Notes: generated by a model from the sequence alone, not told the origin. A DNA stretch of 64,000 bases from Spirosoma endophyticum (GCF_900112365.1 NZ_FOLQ01000014.1:101956-165955), one strand, 5' to 3'. Counted from the stretch's first letter, positions 27,033-36,584 are shown. A program made the numbers and translations.

Positions 27033-28142
27033 TTATACATTTTCGTTTACGACGGCAACAGTTTCATTGACAATCGTGGCAATCCGGTCGACATCCTCTT
27101 CCGCTAAACTTGGGTAGAGCGGTAGACACAACACCCGAAGGGATACGTCTTCTGAGATAGGACAGGATTGCAATTCGCCAGCCCCAGCGGTAATGGTGAA
27201 GGGCAACGTATTAAGAGAAGGGTAGAAATACCGTCGGGGCGTAATCTCCTGTGCCTTGAGCGAATCGACGACACGTAGCAACGTTTCCTCCGAATCGAAC
27301 ACAACCGGGTAATAGGCGTAATTGTATTCGACGCCGGGCGTGAGGCTTGGTCGCGTAATTCGACTAAAGTCGAGCCGGTCATTATAGTAACCGAATACTT
27401 TTTTACGGTCAGCAATCAGTTCCGGCACTTTTGGTAATACACATAACCCCATTGCCGCGTGCAACTCTGAGTTCTTGGCATTGATGCCAATGCTGAAATA
27501 GTCATCGTTGCGGTGACCAAAGGAACGATAGAAGTGAAGTTTCTGCGCTAGTTCGTCGTTATCGGTTACAATGCAACCTCCCTCAACGGTGTGGAAAACC
27601 TTGGTAGCGTGGAAACTACAGGTGCTCAAATCACCATAGCTCAGAATGGATTGACCTTTGTAGGTAGCGCCAAACGTGTGGGCTGCGTCGTAAATAACTT
27701 TCAGCTTATATTTTTCAGCAATGGCCTGAATTTGCTCAATCTGGCAGGCATTTCCGTATACGTGCGTAGCCATAATGGCCTGCGTGTTTTCGGTGATGAG
27801 CGCTTCGATTTTGTTGGGGTCGATGTTATAATCGTCGGGCCGGATGTCAGCAAAGATGGGCGTACAACCTTCCCATAGCAAGGCGTTCGTAGTGGCTACG
27901 TAAGAAAAAGGTGTTGTTATGACTTCTTTCGTAATGTCCAGTGCCTTGAGCGCCATTTGAAGCACAATGGTGCCATTGGTGCAGAATTTCAGGTGTTTTA
28001 CCCCCAGAACTTCCTTTAACTGGCTTTCCAGCTCACGTAGCAATGGACCATCGTTGGTCAAATAAACGCGATCCCAAATGCCTTTCAGATAGGCTGTATA
28101 TTCTTCGAGGTCGGGTAAATATGATTTAGTAACGTTAATCAT
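27033..28142 (-). CDS. DegT/DnrJ/EryC1/StrS sugar aminotransferase
   Basis: 369 residues. PLP-binding landmarks of the family are all present: TNGTIVLQMALKAL near residue 55, TTPFSYVATTNALLW, YDAAHTFGATY with Asp152 for the pyridinium nitrogen, and the Schiff-base lysine Lys181 in SFHATKVFHTVEGG. The enzyme transfers an amino group from glutamate to a 3- or 4-keto nucleotide-activated hexose. The GGCIVT and FGHRNDDYF segments resemble VioA/FdtB-like members. With the downstream WbqC and NeuD-like acyltransferase genes the product is probably an N-acylamino-dideoxy sugar. No 4,6-dehydratase gene is in the window. Confidence 0.9.
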   Translation of the reverse strand: MINVTKSYLPDLEEYTAYLKGIWDRVYLTNDGPLLRELESQLKEVLGVKHLKFCTNGTIVLQMALKALDITKEVITTPFSYVATTNALLWEGCTPIFADIRPDDYNIDPNKIEALITENTQAIMATHVYGNACQIEQIQAIAEKYKLKVIYDAAHTFGATYKGQSILSYGDLSTCSFHATKVFHTVEGGCIVTDNDELAQKLHFYRSFGHRNDDYFSIGINAKNSELHAAMGLCVLPKVPELIADRKKVFGYYNDRLDFSRITRPSLTPGVEYNYAYYPVVFDSEETLLRVVDSLKAQEITPRRYFYPSLNTLPFTITAGAGELQSCPISEDVSLRVLCLPLYPSLAEEDVDRIATIVNETVAVVNENV

Positions 28143-28147
28143 AATTA

Positions 28148-28207
28148 GGTTTGTCGTCTATGGCTTGTCGTTTAATAGACGTTGAGTAAAACTATAAACT
28201 ACAAACC
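28148..28207. repeat. Imperfect intergenic palindrome between ABC ATPase and aminotransferase genes
   Basis: GGTTTGTCGTCTATGG (28148-28163) matches the reverse complement of CTATAAACTACAAACC (28192-28207) with three mismatches in 16. An inner pair, CGTCTAT and ATAGACG, offers an alternative fold. Same style as the other intergenic palindromes. Confidence 0.5.
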
Positions 28208-28232
28208 GCTTGGGCGGTCCGGCATAGACTAT

Positions 28233-29492
28233 TTACTTGACAGGTACGTCCTCCTCCAGCACTTCCGTCGTGAAGGGAAACTGTGGTCGTACAAAGCCCG
28301 GCCATTTGCCATACCAGGCAATACCTTCGCGGTAGTCTTCTACATCAAAGGTAATGCCTTCCTCCATAACATAGAGGGGGGTAACGGTATCCTTCACAAT
28401 CATGATGGAGATTGTATAGGAACCATCATTCAGGAAATAACCCGGAATGGTGCATTCACCGGCAATGAGTCCCTTCCCGTACGACTGCGACTTGGTGCCA
28501 ATGTTGAAAATACACTCGCCAGTCAGTGAGTTAAGGTGAAGACTCAGGTTCAGGTTCGCCCGTTCCATCATATTCCAGAACTCGAACCGAAGCTTCATGG
28601 GAGTTCGTACATCAATGTGGGTCAGGTCATCCTGATATTCCGGGGTTAACTCAAACCGGCGAACACGTACCAGATCATTACCGGGCGCTTCTTCGGGCGT
28701 ATCCCATTCACGGCTCAGGCGGGTTTTCGAGACTTTGCTCAGATACGACGCAATGACCTGATTGGTTTCTCCCTGTTCAATAAGCTGGCCTTTTTCGAAA
28801 TATAAGGTCTTGTTGCAGAGCGCCTGCACAGCTGTCAGGTTATGACTGACGAAGATAACTGTCCGACCACTGGCCGAATTATCCCGCATTTTGCCCAGAC
28901 TCTTTTTCTGAAATTCAGCATCTCCTACAGCCAGTACCTCATCCACAATCATGATTTCCGGATCAAGGTGAGCTGAAATAGCAAATCCCAACCGGACGTA
29001 CATGCCTGATGAATACCGCTTGACGGGTGTATCCAGAAACTTTTCAACACCGGCAAAAGCCACAATTTCGTCGAACTGTTTACGGATTTCGCTACGGGTC
29101 ATGCCCAGCAGCGACCCATTCAGGAAGATGTTTTCGCGGCCGGTTAGTTCGGGGTGGAACCCAGTACCCACTTCCAGCAAGCTGGCGACTCGTCCACGGA
29201 TACGTACTGTTCCGGTGGTGGGTTCAATAATTTTGCTCAAAATTTTGAGCATCGTCGATTTTCCCGCACCGTTGTGGCCAACGATACCTACCCGATCGCC
29301 TTGCTCGATGGAAAAGCTCACATCGCGCAGGGCCCAGAACTCTTCATGGGTAACCCTATCTTGTTCTTTTTTGCCGCCAAAAATTGACCGGACATTTTCC
29401 GCGATGACATCACGTAATGTAGTCCCTCCTTTGCCTTTTTGGTGGTCAATAATGTATTGCTTACTTATATTTTCGACCGTAATAACAGACAT
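28233..29492 (-). CDS. Polysaccharide ABC exporter ATP-binding protein (Wzt-like)
   Basis: 419 residues from ATG 29492 (MSVITVENISKQYIIDHQKG); 14 residues of upstream frame are not family-like. Walker A GHNGAGKST at 72-80, signature YSSGMYVRLGFA, Walker B IMIVDEVLAVGD and the switch His in FVSHNLT. From about residue 260 there is an added beta-rich domain (LRFEFWNMMERANLNLSLHL, FDVEDYREG) like the Wzt C-terminal domain that recognises the modified end of the glycan. With the permease 103 bases upstream it forms the inner-membrane exporter. An extended domain means export probably depends on a specific terminal sugar or cap. Confidence 0.92.
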   Translation of the reverse strand: MSVITVENISKQYIIDHQKGKGGTTLRDVIAENVRSIFGGKKEQDRVTHEEFWALRDVSFSIEQGDRVGIVGHNGAGKSTMLKILSKIIEPTTGTVRIRGRVASLLEVGTGFHPELTGRENIFLNGSLLGMTRSEIRKQFDEIVAFAGVEKFLDTPVKRYSSGMYVRLGFAISAHLDPEIMIVDEVLAVGDAEFQKKSLGKMRDNSASGRTVIFVSHNLTAVQALCNKTLYFEKGQLIEQGETNQVIASYLSKVSKTRLSREWDTPEEAPGNDLVRVRRFELTPEYQDDLTHIDVRTPMKLRFEFWNMMERANLNLSLHLNSLTGECIFNIGTKSQSYGKGLIAGECTIPGYFLNDGSYTISIMIVKDTVTPLYVMEEGITFDVEDYREGIAWYGKWPGFVRPQFPFTTEVLEEDVPVK

Positions 29493-29595
29493 AACAAACG
29501 TAGTAAATGGGCAAATTGTAATAAGCCCGCCCATGTGGTGGTGTTACCTATTGGTGAGATAGATATCGCTTTTTTACGTACAACTTACCACTCTT

Positions 29596-30441
29596 TTATA
29601 TATCATCTACAAACGTATTCTCGCGTTTGCGGAAAAAGTAAAGTGACAAGGCTAAACTGACGCCCACAATACTCACGGATAGCAACAAACTCTGTGGATT
29701 GAAAAACGCTTTTTCGCCGAGTAACGACCAGCGGAAGCCGTCAATAATACCGACCATGGGATTCAGCCAGTAAAAGGGAGCCCACCAAACATCACCTTTC
29801 TCGGCAACGAGCCGACTACTATACGCAATCGGGCAAACGTAAAAACCAACCTGTACAATGAATGGAATAAGCTGACCAATATCGCGAAATCGCACGTTGA
29901 CAGCGGCAAAGAAAAGCCCGAAAGCGAATGAGGCCAGCAGAGCCAGGATAATGAAAACGGGTAATAATAACAGGTGCCAGTCCGGCACAAACCGGTACCA
30001 GATTGCCAGCACAATGAATAGCCCCAATGACACCAGAAAGTCAATAAAACTAACCGCTATCGAACTGATGGGCATAATCAGCCGGGGGAAATACACCTTG
30101 GTGACAAGATTGGAATTCATTGTCACACTGTTACTAATCTGGGTGAAAGCCGTTGAAAAAAACGTCCAGACCGTTATGCCACCCAGAACCATCAATGGGT
30201 AAGGAATCCCCGGATCGGCGGGGAGTTTGGCAATCTTACTGAACACAAATACCATAATCATCATGGTTGTCAGCGGTCGAATAAGCCCCCAGGCGGTGCC
30301 GAGCGCCGTTTGCTTGTAGCGAACCGACACATCCCGCATCGACAGGATGTACATCAGTTCACGATTACGCCATAGGTCTCGCCAGTAGTGTCGTTCTGAG
30401 CGACCAGGCTGGATAATTACTTCGTGTGTCTTCAAAATCAA
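29596..30441 (-). CDS. Polysaccharide ABC exporter permease (Wzm-like, ABC-2 type)
   Basis: 281 residues with six hydrophobic helices and an N-terminal amphipathic cytosolic segment (RHYWRDLWRNRELMYILSMR) that contacts the ATPase. DVSVRYKQTALGTAWGLIRP is the conserved entry of the ABC-2 polysaccharide exporter permeases. The end has basic residues (FFRKRENTFVDDI). It works with the Wzt-like ATPase to flip a lipid-linked glycan across the inner membrane. It is flanked by palindromic sequence on its promoter side (30481-30535). Confidence 0.92.
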   Translation of the reverse strand: MILKTHEVIIQPGRSERHYWRDLWRNRELMYILSMRDVSVRYKQTALGTAWGLIRPLTTMMIMVFVFSKIAKLPADPGIPYPLMVLGGITVWTFFSTAFTQISNSVTMNSNLVTKVYFPRLIMPISSIAVSFIDFLVSLGLFIVLAIWYRFVPDWHLLLLPVFIILALLASFAFGLFFAAVNVRFRDIGQLIPFIVQVGFYVCPIAYSSRLVAEKGDVWWAPFYWLNPMVGIIDGFRWSLLGEKAFFNPQSLLLSVSIVGVSLALSLYFFRKRENTFVDDI

Positions 30442-30480
30442 TACGATCAGTTAAGTACGGGATCGTCCGTTCAAGGAGTT

Positions 30481-30535
30481 AATCCGTTGGGGAGTTAACG
30501 AACGTTTGTCGAACGCCTTAACTTCTCAACGGATT
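30481..30535. repeat. Intergenic palindrome with G-U-type mismatches
   Basis: AATCCGTTGGGGAGTTAA (30481-30498) and TTAACTTCTCAACGGATT (30518-30535) pair over 18 bases with two mismatches that would be G-U pairs in RNA. It lies between the Wzz-like and Wzm-like genes, a further case of a palindrome in a short gap of this leftward cluster. Confidence 0.65.
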
Positions 30536-30564
30536 GATAGTTACGAATGGATTGCCTGTTTTTT

Positions 30565-31686
30565 CTAGTTTTCCTTCATAATAGACCGGAAGGTTTCACG
30601 AAGAAAAATAAGGATGACCGACAGAATAAGACCGATCGCAATACCGGCCTGCATACCTACTGTCGCTTTTACTTCTCTATACAGCGGATAATAGATCGGT
30701 TTAATGATCGTAAACAGGGGTGTTTCCCGGATAAGCGACAGGCGCATATTGTCGGCGCTCTGCATCGCCTGATAATATAAGCCGGTCAAAAAGCTCGAAT
30801 TACGCGACAGTTTGCTTTCCTTAATACGAGCCTGAGCTACCACAAGTTGCTGGTTCTGGTCCATATATTGCGCCAACTGATTCTCATTACCCGACACGAT
30901 GCGGGCGAGCGAATCGGCTCTATCGGTAACCATATCATACATCTCGCGGGTCTTCTTAGTCTGTTTCTTCTGGTAATCCTGCTCAATGGTTTGCAAGTGC
31001 TTGGTAATGAACGTAGCAGCAAGCTTCTCATCCTCCATGAAACTACTCATTTCAATAAATGAGGATTTGCGTTCCGGCTGTTTAATCGCTATTTCCGTAT
31101 AAATACGCGTATAGATTGCCGCCATGGCATTTTGTTCCAGTTCGTTGTATTCCGATGGAACTTTGGCCCGTTGAAAATAGAAGGAACGCATGACGTCGTT
31201 ATCCTTCCATTCTTTATCCCGTATGCCACTGTGCCGTATATAATAATTTACCAACAGGGTGTCTTTACCGTTGATGCTATCTGTTTGCATGAGGGTTTTT
31301 TCAACCACTGGCCGCGACGTAGCATAAATGATAAAGTTATCGCCGGTAAAAATATTGGCATCCGGAGCTCCACCACCTAAGCCAAAGGCTCCCGCCAGAG
31401 CCCCCAAATCGCCTAATCCACCACCTGCAGAACTGCCTCCGCCGAGGTTAAACAGAATAGACGCGTTGTAGATAGGTGGCTTTTTATGCGTCAAATCATA
31501 AGTGAAGCCAATAGCTCCCCCAATGAGTGTCAGTACGACCAGCAGTTTCCAGTTGCGTTTGGCTACGTACTTTAACTCAAAAATACGTAGCACTACAGAT
31601 TTAGGAGAAATCTGGTCGGGCGGCAATGGCTGAGCCGTTACCAAAGGCGTGGGGTTATTTATATCAGTCAAGTTTTGAGAAGCCAT
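30565..31686 (-). CDS. Wzz-like chain-length/co-polymerase protein without kinase domain
   Basis: 373 residues. A proline-containing N-terminus leads to a first membrane helix (WKLLVVLTLIGGAIGFTYDL, about 42-61), a long periplasmic part with coiled-coil character (KHLQTIEQDYQKKQTKKTRE; NQLAQYMDQNQQLVV) and a second helix at the end (GIAIGLILSVILIFLRETF). A Gly-rich loop (LGGGSSAGGGLGDLGALAG) follows the first helix. The two-helix design is that of Wzz/PCP proteins that set chain length or link export. No Walker motifs or C-terminal Tyr cluster of a BY-kinase are present. It is 17 bases after the SLBB export gene. Confidence 0.88.
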   Translation of the reverse strand: MASQNLTDINNPTPLVTAQPLPPDQISPKSVVLRIFELKYVAKRNWKLLVVLTLIGGAIGFTYDLTHKKPPIYNASILFNLGGGSSAGGGLGDLGALAGAFGLGGGAPDANIFTGDNFIIYATSRPVVEKTLMQTDSINGKDTLLVNYYIRHSGIRDKEWKDNDVMRSFYFQRAKVPSEYNELEQNAMAAIYTRIYTEIAIKQPERKSSFIEMSSFMEDEKLAATFITKHLQTIEQDYQKKQTKKTREMYDMVTDRADSLARIVSGNENQLAQYMDQNQQLVVAQARIKESKLSRNSSFLTGLYYQAMQSADNMRLSLIRETPLFTIIKPIYYPLYREVKATVGMQAGIAIGLILSVILIFLRETFRSIMKEN

Positions 31687-31703
31687 ACTAGGATAAATGA
31701 CTA

Positions 31704-34361
31704 TTATTGAACGCGGCTAATTAATAGAATGGTTGTAACCAGAGTTAATAACGAACCCGCAATACCAACGGTCGATCCCAGTATTTGCTGGGCCGTTAAT
31801 GGATTAGCGGTTCGTCTCGGAATGATAATCTCCGCTCCTGGCTCTACACGAGGATAAATGTTAAAGAACATAAACTTCCGGGTGCGATCAACGGAGCCGT
31901 TGGCATAGACGATAAAGGAACGCCTGCGTTGTGACTTGGACGTGAATCCACCCGTTTCGCTAATATAGTCCTGGAAGTTATTGTTCGAACGGAACTTGAC
32001 TGTTTTGGGCAATTGAACTTCACCCTGGATGCGCACCGTTTCAAGTAGCTTGGGAATCCGAAGGATATCGTTTTCCAACACTAAAATATCTTCCGATGAA
32101 CCAGGATTGGCCAGAATCTTCTTCAAGTTAATGTCAATTGGCTCTAGTTTATTTGGCGCAATGGCGGCTGTATCGACTAACGATTTACTCGAATTGTTTC
32201 CTACTTCGGCAATTATTCTTTGCTTACGCTCCAATTCATCATCGCTTAATTTTACCGCCCGAAGCAACGTAGCGCCTTCTACATACGCCTGTGGTGAAAG
32301 CCCGCCAGCCGCAGCCAATAAGTCAGATATTTTCTGGTCTTTACTTCGAATCGGGTAGAGGCCGGGAGTAATAACTTCACCCTCTACACCCGCAAACGTT
32401 TGAATAAGATAATTTGGTGATCGCCGTACGACGACCTGATCGTAAGGGGCTAGCAAGAACTTATTGTCGTCCGCATTGAGGGATAAGTCACGGTTAACGC
32501 TAAAATGGAAAACTTCCGCTGTTACGGCGTTTTTCGACGTTGGGTCAGCATCTTTTTTCCGGCGTACGACTTCTACCTGTGAAACAGCCGCTGCTTCTCT
32601 CAACCCGCCTGTTTTCAATAAGGCATCGTTCAGCGTCATGTTGGCCATAAATGGCATTTCCTCAATGGGATGATTGACTTCCCCTCGTACGGAAACCGTA
32701 GAAACTTCAGCTAGCTCGAAACGTGATGTAATAATAATCTGGTCTTCACGCTGAAGTGGTAAATCAGGTTCGGTACCGGCCAAAATAGCCGCCAGATTAA
32801 TGGGTATATTTTCAATGGCCAGATCTTCCCGGGTCCGAACAATGTTGATACGCCCGGTAAAGGCATCCCCTTTCAAACCCTCGGCGTTGGTAATAAGCTG
32901 TTTGAGTGTCTTGTTGTTATCAAGCGAGTATTCGCCGGGACGGTAAATAGCGCCTTCAATCGTAATCTTGTTTTCGAAACGATCAAGGACGCGTTCGGCC
33001 GTAACAAGGTCACCATCCTGCATCACAAACGTCTTGAATTCGGGCAGCGTTACGTCGATAACTTTCATTTCAAGGTTGGTCAGGCGTCTGACTTTCAACC
33101 GGCTTTTATACGCATTAGCCGAAAAGTTACCCGCGTAAAACAGGAGTCGGTCGAGCGTTTCGCCGGGCAGCATTTCGAAAATGTTGTTCCGCTTCACCGT
33201 GCCACCAATTTCAACCCGTTCGATAAAGGTCGTGAAGCGAATGTTGTCATTATCCTGCAAACGCAGATCGTTACTCTGAATGCCATTCAGCAGATAATCA
33301 TACAGGTCGAGGGTGGCCACGACACGGTTATTGCGGATGAGAAGCACTTTACGAAATGAGCCAATGTCATTGGGGCCACCAGCCTGATAGATAGCGTTCA
33401 TAGCCGTTGACAACGACGACATCGTATACGTACCGGGGCGCATGGCATCGCCCGTTACGGTTACGCGAATACTGCGAATTTCACCCAGCGAAAGTTCCAG
33501 ATACGTATTCTTTGGTCCGTATGATGAATTACGAAGACCTGCAAATTTGGCCGCCATACGGCTTTCCAAACGCGCTTTGGCCTGTTCGATAGAGAGTCCC
33601 GATACCTGAATGGGGCCAATGCCCGTAGCGCCTGCTATATAAACGAATCCTTCTGGTGATACTTTTTGGGTATAATCGCCTTCAGAAAATCCGTAAAGCC
33701 GGATGTTCAGTTCGTCACCAGGTCCAACAATGTAGTTACGGGGCGTGGCAATGTTAAGGTTTGGCTGAAACGTAGTGGCCATCGCTGGATCGTTGAAAAG
33801 CGAATACCCAAATAGTTTTTGCCGGTTTTCTTCCTGTTCGCGCTGTTGCGAACTTTTAATACTATTATCAACAACGTCCTGATTGTTGTTATCCGCTTGG
33901 TCAGTAGCTGCCTGATCCCGAATGACCTGGTTTGGATTATTTGGATTGTTTGTCGTCGAGGTTCCATTGGCTGACGCACCCCGGCCAGCTCCAGATGTTC
34001 CCGTTGTTCCAGCTCTGTTCGTGTTTCCCGTTTGTCCGGCTCTATTGTTAATCTGCTGCTGAACATTGGCGGGTAAGTTATTCGTGTTTACACCGGCGGG
34101 TAAGGCGTTACCACGGCCAGGTGTCGCGCCAGGTGCTGTTGCGGGCGAACTGCTGGGTGCTGCCGGGGAACTACTGCCTGCAGATGGAACAATTTGGGCC
34201 TGGGCGGTTAGTCCCCCTGCTGATAGCAGGATAAGCGCAATACGTATACTAAGCCGGCGTTGAAAAAAAGATATGATAAAAAGAAAAGTTTTTAATGGCA
34301 GGATGTGAATATTTCGCAGATTTTGCATATTTTTAAGATGTCGAACGAATCGAGAATGCAT
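31704..34361 (-). CDS. Large SLBB-domain polysaccharide export protein (Wza-like)
   Basis: 885 residues from ATG 34361; ATG 34328 is an alternative start. After a hydrophobic signal-like segment (IRIALILLSAGGLTAQAQ) comes a low-complexity Ser/Pro/Ala/Asn-rich stretch of about 110 residues, then the polysaccharide export (Poly_export) domain at YIVGPGDELNIRLYGFSEGD and several SLBB-type repeats (VTVTGDAMRPGTYTMSSLST; ITIEGAIYRPGEYSLDNNKT; VSVRGEVNHPIEEMPFMANM; VEGEVITPGLYPIRS; VRIQGEVQLPKTV). A last helix (STVGIAGSLLTLVTTILLI) ends the protein. It should form the outer-membrane/periplasmic conduit for the glycan. First gene of the export block; the presumed promoter is just upstream. Confidence 0.93.
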   Translation of the reverse strand: MHSRFVRHLKNMQNLRNIHILPLKTFLFIISFFQRRLSIRIALILLSAGGLTAQAQIVPSAGSSSPAAPSSSPATAPGATPGRGNALPAGVNTNNLPANVQQQINNRAGQTGNTNRAGTTGTSGAGRGASANGTSTTNNPNNPNQVIRDQAATDQADNNNQDVVDNSIKSSQQREQEENRQKLFGYSLFNDPAMATTFQPNLNIATPRNYIVGPGDELNIRLYGFSEGDYTQKVSPEGFVYIAGATGIGPIQVSGLSIEQAKARLESRMAAKFAGLRNSSYGPKNTYLELSLGEIRSIRVTVTGDAMRPGTYTMSSLSTAMNAIYQAGGPNDIGSFRKVLLIRNNRVVATLDLYDYLLNGIQSNDLRLQDNDNIRFTTFIERVEIGGTVKRNNIFEMLPGETLDRLLFYAGNFSANAYKSRLKVRRLTNLEMKVIDVTLPEFKTFVMQDGDLVTAERVLDRFENKITIEGAIYRPGEYSLDNNKTLKQLITNAEGLKGDAFTGRINIVRTREDLAIENIPINLAAILAGTEPDLPLQREDQIIITSRFELAEVSTVSVRGEVNHPIEEMPFMANMTLNDALLKTGGLREAAAVSQVEVVRRKKDADPTSKNAVTAEVFHFSVNRDLSLNADDNKFLLAPYDQVVVRRSPNYLIQTFAGVEGEVITPGLYPIRSKDQKISDLLAAAGGLSPQAYVEGATLLRAVKLSDDELERKQRIIAEVGNNSSKSLVDTAAIAPNKLEPIDINLKKILANPGSSEDILVLENDILRIPKLLETVRIQGEVQLPKTVKFRSNNNFQDYISETGGFTSKSQRRRSFIVYANGSVDRTRKFMFFNIYPRVEPGAEIIIPRRTANPLTAQQILGSTVGIAGSLLTLVTTILLISRVQ

Positions 34362-34424
34362 AAAGATTAAGTTCTGTATCTAACGATCTACCGGGCTGTA
34401 TAGTACACAGTACAGTTCAGTCGG

Positions 34425-34455
34425 CAAAGTAAGTGAACTTTTGCTGGATATTAAA
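34425..34455 (-). promoter_or_regulatory. Candidate promoter of the export operon
   Basis: On the minus strand TTTA and TTACTTTG are separated by exactly 19 bases, compared with the Bacteroidota consensus TTTG-N19-21-TAnnTTTG (one mismatch in each box). It lies about 65 bases upstream of the SLBB gene. Candidate only. Confidence 0.35.
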
Positions 34456-34576
34456 TATTTTCTGTACCAACGGTATTTTTCTCCTTCGATAGTGCAGGGT
34501 ATAACTTTTCTAATGTTTGTTCGATGTGGTTGTGCTAGGTTACAGCCAAATTCAGTTTACTTGTTTACAAATATAT

Positions 34577-36475
34577 ATGGTAGAATTGCCAAATCAGCCT
34601 GTTCAATATAACGAAGATAGTATCCGCTCGCTTGATTGGCGCGAGCACATTCGCCTGAGACCGGGGATGTATATCGGCAAACTTGGCGACGGATCGGCTG
34701 CCGATGATGGTATCTATGTCCTGATCAAAGAAACCATTGATAACTGTATCGACGAGTACGTAATGGGCTTTGGAAAGTCCATTGATGTACGCGTGAGTGA
34801 GCATCGGGTCGAGGTTCGTGACTTTGGGCGGGGCATTCCACTTGGTAAGGTCGTTGAAGTCGTTTCCAAGATTAACACGGGTGGCAAGTATGACTCCGGG
34901 GCTTTCCAGAAATCGGTTGGGTTGAACGGTGTCGGGACTAAAGCGGTAAATGCTCTTTCCACGTATTTTAAGGTTCAGTCGTTTCGGGAGGGTCGAACCG
35001 TTTGGGCCGAATTTGAACGTGGTGTTCTCAAACAGCAGGGCGAAAATGTCACCAACGAACGGAATGGTACGTTAATTAGCTTCGAGCCCGACGATACCAT
35101 ATTTAAGAATTACCATTTCATTCCGCAGTTTCTGGAAAACATGATCTGGAATTACTGCTACCTGAATGCAGGCCTTACCATTTCATTTAACAAGCAGAAA
35201 TACCTTTCGCAAAACGGGCTACTCGATTTGCTACGGGATAAAACCAAAAAAGACGAAGATTCACTACGTTACCCAATCATTCATTTGAAAGGAAACGATA
35301 TTGAAATTGCGCTCACGCATGGTAATCAATATGGCGAAGAATATTATTCGTTCGTGAACGGGCAATATACGACGCAGGGTGGAACACACCTGGCGGCCTT
35401 TCGCGAAGCCGTCGTCAAAACCGTACGTGAACACTTTGGGAAAGACTATGATCCGTCCGACATTCGGGGCTCGATCATTGCAGCCATTAGTATTCGGGTG
35501 CAGGAACCCGTGTTCGAATCGCAGACGAAAACGAAATTAGGGTCGATCAACATGGCTCCCGATTCCGAGAGTCAGTCGGTGCGCTCGTTTGTGCTCGATT
35601 TTGTGAAAGAGCGACTTGATGACTTTTTACACATTAATCCTTCCGTACGCGATGCCCTTAAGAAACGGATCGAGCAGTCGGAGCGCGAGCGGAAAGAACT
35701 GGCGGGTATCAAGAAACTAGCCAACGACCGGGCCAAAAAAGCGAGTCTGCACAATAAGAAATTGCGCGATTGCCGCAATCATCTGTCCGATTTGAAGACT
35801 GAAGATCGCTATCAGTCCACCCTGTTCATTACCGAGGGAGATTCAGCCAGCGGCTCTATCACCAAATCGCGTAACGTGCAGTTACAGGCTGTGTTTAGCC
35901 TGCGCGGTAAGCCCCTCAATTGTTTCGGGCTGACCAAAAAAGTGGTTTATGAAAACGAAGAGTTCAACCTGCTTCAGCACGCCTTAGATATTGAAGACGG
36001 GCTGGACGGGCTGCGTTACAACCGGATCGTTATTGCGACCGATGCGGATGTTGATGGGATGCACATTCGATTGCTGATGCTAACGTTCTTTCTGCAATTT
36101 TTCCCGGATCTGGTACGTAACGGCCATTTGTATATTCTCGAAACGCCTTTGTTCCGGGTGCGTAATCCAAAAAACCATAAGGAAACGACCTATTGCTATT
36201 CCGATGAGGAAAAGCAGGCAGCCATTAATGGCTTGATGAAAGGCGGGAAAAAGGTCGAAATCACTCGGTTCAAGGGATTGGGTGAGATTTCGCCGGACGA
36301 ATTTGGTCTATTCATTGGTGAAAATATGCGCCTGGAACCCGTGATTATGGAAAAAGAAACCTCGGTTTCTAAATTGCTCAGCTACTACATGGGCAAGAAT
36401 ACGCCCGATCGCCAGCGATTCATTATCGATAACCTGCGCATCGAAAAAGATGTGGAAGAAGCGGCTCTGGTGTAA
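34577..36475 (+). CDS. parE: DNA topoisomerase IV subunit B
   Basis: 632 residues from ATG 34577 (MVELPNQPVQYNEDSIRSLD); the 20 residues upstream are not conserved-looking. WREHIRLRPGMYIGKLGDGS is the Bacteroidota ParE start. The GHKL ATPase residues are seen in KETIDNCIDE (Asn56 for Mg), VRDFGRGIP and GLNGVGTKAVNAL. The TOPRIM part shows TEGDSASGS and ATDADVDGMHIR. It decatenates and relaxes DNA together with ParC, which is not adjacent in this window. GyrB is the alternative, but the start motif favours ParE. It is divergent from the polysaccharide export operon and upstream of pheA. Confidence 0.92.
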   Translation: MVELPNQPVQYNEDSIRSLDWREHIRLRPGMYIGKLGDGSAADDGIYVLIKETIDNCIDEYVMGFGKSIDVRVSEHRVEVRDFGRGIPLGKVVEVVSKINTGGKYDSGAFQKSVGLNGVGTKAVNALSTYFKVQSFREGRTVWAEFERGVLKQQGENVTNERNGTLISFEPDDTIFKNYHFIPQFLENMIWNYCYLNAGLTISFNKQKYLSQNGLLDLLRDKTKKDEDSLRYPIIHLKGNDIEIALTHGNQYGEEYYSFVNGQYTTQGGTHLAAFREAVVKTVREHFGKDYDPSDIRGSIIAAISIRVQEPVFESQTKTKLGSINMAPDSESQSVRSFVLDFVKERLDDFLHINPSVRDALKKRIEQSERERKELAGIKKLANDRAKKASLHNKKLRDCRNHLSDLKTEDRYQSTLFITEGDSASGSITKSRNVQLQAVFSLRGKPLNCFGLTKKVVYENEEFNLLQHALDIEDGLDGLRYNRIVIATDADVDGMHIRLLMLTFFLQFFPDLVRNGHLYILETPLFRVRNPKNHKETTYCYSDEEKQAAINGLMKGGKKVEITRFKGLGEISPDEFGLFIGENMRLEPVIMEKETSVSKLLSYYMGKNTPDRQRFIIDNLRIEKDVEEAALV

Positions 36476-36485
36476 CTTTTAGAGA

Positions 36486-36580
36486 CAAGTCGTAGTAGTC
36501 ATAAGTCGTAAGTCGTAAGTTTGCCAGTCGTGGGTAGTGAACAACTACTTATGACTGCTACAACTTGCGACTTACGACTT
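36486..36580. repeat. Intergenic palindrome between parE and pheA
   Basis: CAAGTCGTAGTAGTCATAAGT (21 bases, 36486-36506) pairs with 36547-36567 with two mismatches, and AAGTCGTAAGTCG (36503-36515) pairs exactly with CGACTTACGACTT (36568-36580). Repeated AAGTCGT words let it fold in more than one way. It ends 4 bases before the pheA ATG. Confidence 0.7.
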
Positions 36581-36584
36581 TTTT

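Noticed and set aside
29002..29562. Rightward 186-codon frame opposite the Wzt-like gene
   Set aside because: Ser/Arg/Pro-rich shadow of a well-supported ABC ATPase gene.
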